This document shows positions 6,067 to 7,255 of a DNA stretch of 7,255 nucleotides, in pieces. The stretch spans positions 459 to 7,713 of the forward strand of contig DJNY01000061.1 of the NCBI GenBank assembly GCA_002441865.1, read 5' to 3'. The position numbers were made by a program, and so were the translations under genes. The first letter of the stretch is position 1. Every line of letters starts with the position of its first letter. The stretch comes from Lachnospiraceae bacterium UBA6452 (GTDB taxonomy: Bacteria > Bacillota > Clostridia > Lachnospirales > Lachnospiraceae). Below the pieces are notes generated by a model, which was not told the DNA's origin, made no database searches, and saw only the letters and a program-made list of their open reading frames with translations.

Positions 6067-7149
6067 TTATGAATTCTTCTCTTCGAAATCCTTCATGAAT
6101 TCTACTAATTTCTCAACACCTTCGATCGGCATTGCATTGTAGATGGATGCTCTCATACCACCAACAGTTCTGTGTCCCTTCAGGTTTACAAATCCGGCTT
6201 CTGTTGCAGCCTTTACGAACTTGGCGTCTAATTCTTCATCACCTGTAACAAATGGAACATTCATTAACGAACGATCCTCTTTTACTACAGTTCCCTTGAA
6301 CATCTTAGAATTATCTAAGAAGTTATAAAGGATAGCTGCCTTCTTCTCATTGTGTTCTTTCATTGCAGAAAGACCGCCCATCTCTTTCACCCATTTGAAT
6401 ACCTTACCACAGATATAGATACCATAGCATGGCGGTGTATTATAAAGAGAATCTGCATCTGCCTGTGTCTTATATTTTAACATAGTTGGTGTAAACGGCA
6501 TAACATCATCACGGATCAGATCTTCACGGATGATCACAACTACCACACCTGCAGGACCTACATTCTTCTGTACACCAAAATAAATCAGGCCATAATCAGA
6601 TACATTAACCGGCTGAGACAGAATGTCAGATGACATATCTGCAACAAGAATCTTTCCTTTTGTATTTGGGAGCTTATGATATGTAGTTCCATAGATTGTA
6701 TTGTTGTGACAGATATATACATAATCTGCATCCTCATCGATTGGAAGATCAGAACAATCCGGGATATAGGAGAATGTCTTATCTGCTGAGGAAGCAACAG
6801 CATTTACCTTTCCATATTTTTTAGCTTCTTCGTATGCTTTCTTTGCCCACTGACCTGTGATGATGTAATCAGCTACACCATTCTTCATAAGGTTCATAGG
6901 AATCGCAGCGAACTGCTGGGAAGCACCGCCCTGTAAGAATAATACTTTGTAATTATCAGGGATTTCCATGATATCGCGAAGATCCTGTTCTGCTTCTTTG
7001 ATGATCGTATCGAATGCTTTCGATCGATGACTCATCTCCATAACACTCATGCCTGTTCCTCTGTAGTCAAGCATTTCTTCTGCTGCTTCTCTTAATACGG
7101 ATTCTGGAAGCATGGATGGACCTGCTGAAAAGTTAAATACTCTTGCCAT
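6067..7149 (-). CDS. serC: Phosphoserine aminotransferase
   Basis: Transfers the amino group of glutamate to 3-phosphohydroxypyruvate, giving O-phosphoserine, the second step of serine synthesis; PLP-dependent and cytoplasmic. The 360-residue protein opens with FNFSAGPSMLPESVL (5-19), the SerC signature; GGASQQF (74-80) holds the cofactor phosphate; NNTIYGT (149-155) and ADMSSD (170-175) are standard active-site segments, with D171 pairing to the PLP ring; FGVQKNVGPAG (191-201) contains the Schiff-base lysine K195. GHRTVGGMRASIYNA (325-339) is the C-terminal substrate segment. The length equals that of other SerC proteins. AAGGAG (7157-7162) is seven bases before the ATG, an ideal site. The gene ends with two adjacent TAA codons. 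serA, the preceding enzyme of the pathway, follows after 70 bases. Phosphoserine phosphatase is not in the window. No defects are seen. Confidence 0.97.
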   Translation of the reverse strand: MARVFNFSAGPSMLPESVLREAAEEMLDYRGTGMSVMEMSHRSKAFDTIIKEAEQDLRDIMEIPDNYKVLFLQGGASQQFAAIPMNLMKNGVADYIITGQWAKKAYEEAKKYGKVNAVASSADKTFSYIPDCSDLPIDEDADYVYICHNNTIYGTTYHKLPNTKGKILVADMSSDILSQPVNVSDYGLIYFGVQKNVGPAGVVVVIIREDLIRDDVMPFTPTMLKYKTQADADSLYNTPPCYGIYICGKVFKWVKEMGGLSAMKEHNEKKAAILYNFLDNSKMFKGTVVKEDRSLMNVPFVTGDEELDAKFVKAATEAGFVNLKGHRTVGGMRASIYNAMPIEGVEKLVEFMKDFEEKNS

Positions 7150-7183
7150 TTTTTATCTCCTTCTTTTAATTATAATGTTGTTT

Positions 7184-7255
7184 TTAGTTATCGAGGTCTT
7201 TATCTGTGAAACAGGTGTCGATTGCTGCACCCGGAGCTACCATCGGCCATACCTT
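7184..7255 (-). CDS. ilvB: C-terminal fragment, probably acetolactate synthase large subunit
   Basis: An open frame enters from the window edge on the minus strand and ends with TAA at 7184-7186, giving 23 residues. Its VWPMVAPGAAID segment resembles the conserved C-terminal tail of acetolactate synthase large subunits (a hydrophobic PM-x-PG-x-x-[ILV] stretch), which make acetolactate for valine, leucine and isoleucine synthesis. The thiamine-diphosphate domains lie outside, so this rests on a short motif from memory. The stop is 34 bases before serC with no terminator between, so it may be in the same operon. The gene symbol is tentative. Confidence 0.55.
   Translation of the reverse strand, partial: KVWPMVAPGAAIDTCFTDKDLDN

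Noticed and set aside
7169..7174. Perfect TATAAT on the minus strand upstream of serC, as a promoter -10 box
   Set aside because: No TTGACA-like box lies 16-18 bases upstream, and a start about seven bases downstream would fall within the serC ribosome site, leaving almost no leader. More likely chance in an AT-rich gap.

Overview
All recognisable genes in this window lie on the minus strand, so transcription runs from the high-coordinate end to the low. The proteins suggest a Gram-positive anaerobe of the class Clostridia, probably a Lachnospiraceae gut bacterium. The reasons are the style of SerA (short, with an ACT domain), the archaeal-like aspartate-semialdehyde dehydrogenase, the Gram-positive type of topoisomerase III, purine-rich ribosome binding sites and moderately AT-rich DNA. 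The family assignment is an inference from protein character, not from a marker gene.

Layout in transcription order: the last 23 codons of a probable acetolactate synthase large subunit (7255-7184); serC, phosphoserine aminotransferase (7149-6067); a 70-base spacer with a strong hairpin; serA, 3-phosphoglycerate dehydrogenase (5996-4833); asd, aspartate-semialdehyde dehydrogenase (4806-3715); a PAS - degenerate GGDEF - EAL protein, a predicted cyclic-di-GMP phosphodiesterase (3683-1962); an archaeal-type (DUF234) AAA ATPase (1951-608); and the first 201 codons of topB, DNA topoisomerase III (605 to beyond base 1). No gap exceeds about 70 bases and no intrinsic terminator was found in any gap, so the seven genes could share a transcript, though internal promoters cannot be excluded.

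The first half is amino-acid supply. SerA and SerC perform the first two steps from 3-phosphoglycerate to serine, Asd feeds lysine, threonine and methionine, and the upstream fragment points to branched-chain synthesis. The second half is unrelated by function: second-messenger turnover, an ATPase of unknown role, and a decatenating topoisomerase. Codon choice changes at the same boundary: the biosynthetic genes favour CCA/CCT and AGA, and the downstream genes favour CCG and CGG/CGC. This suggests a highly expressed metabolic block followed by weakly expressed genes.

Most of the window is ordinary housekeeping. The best candidates for a second look are the 16-bp serC-serA hairpin, a perfect 12-bp inverted repeat inside the 5' end of the GGDEF/EAL gene, the clearly dead cyclase domain beside an intact phosphodiesterase, and the tight coupling of the DUF234 ATPase to topB. 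I found no CRISPR array, mobile element, tRNA or rRNA, and no convincing new defence or other system.
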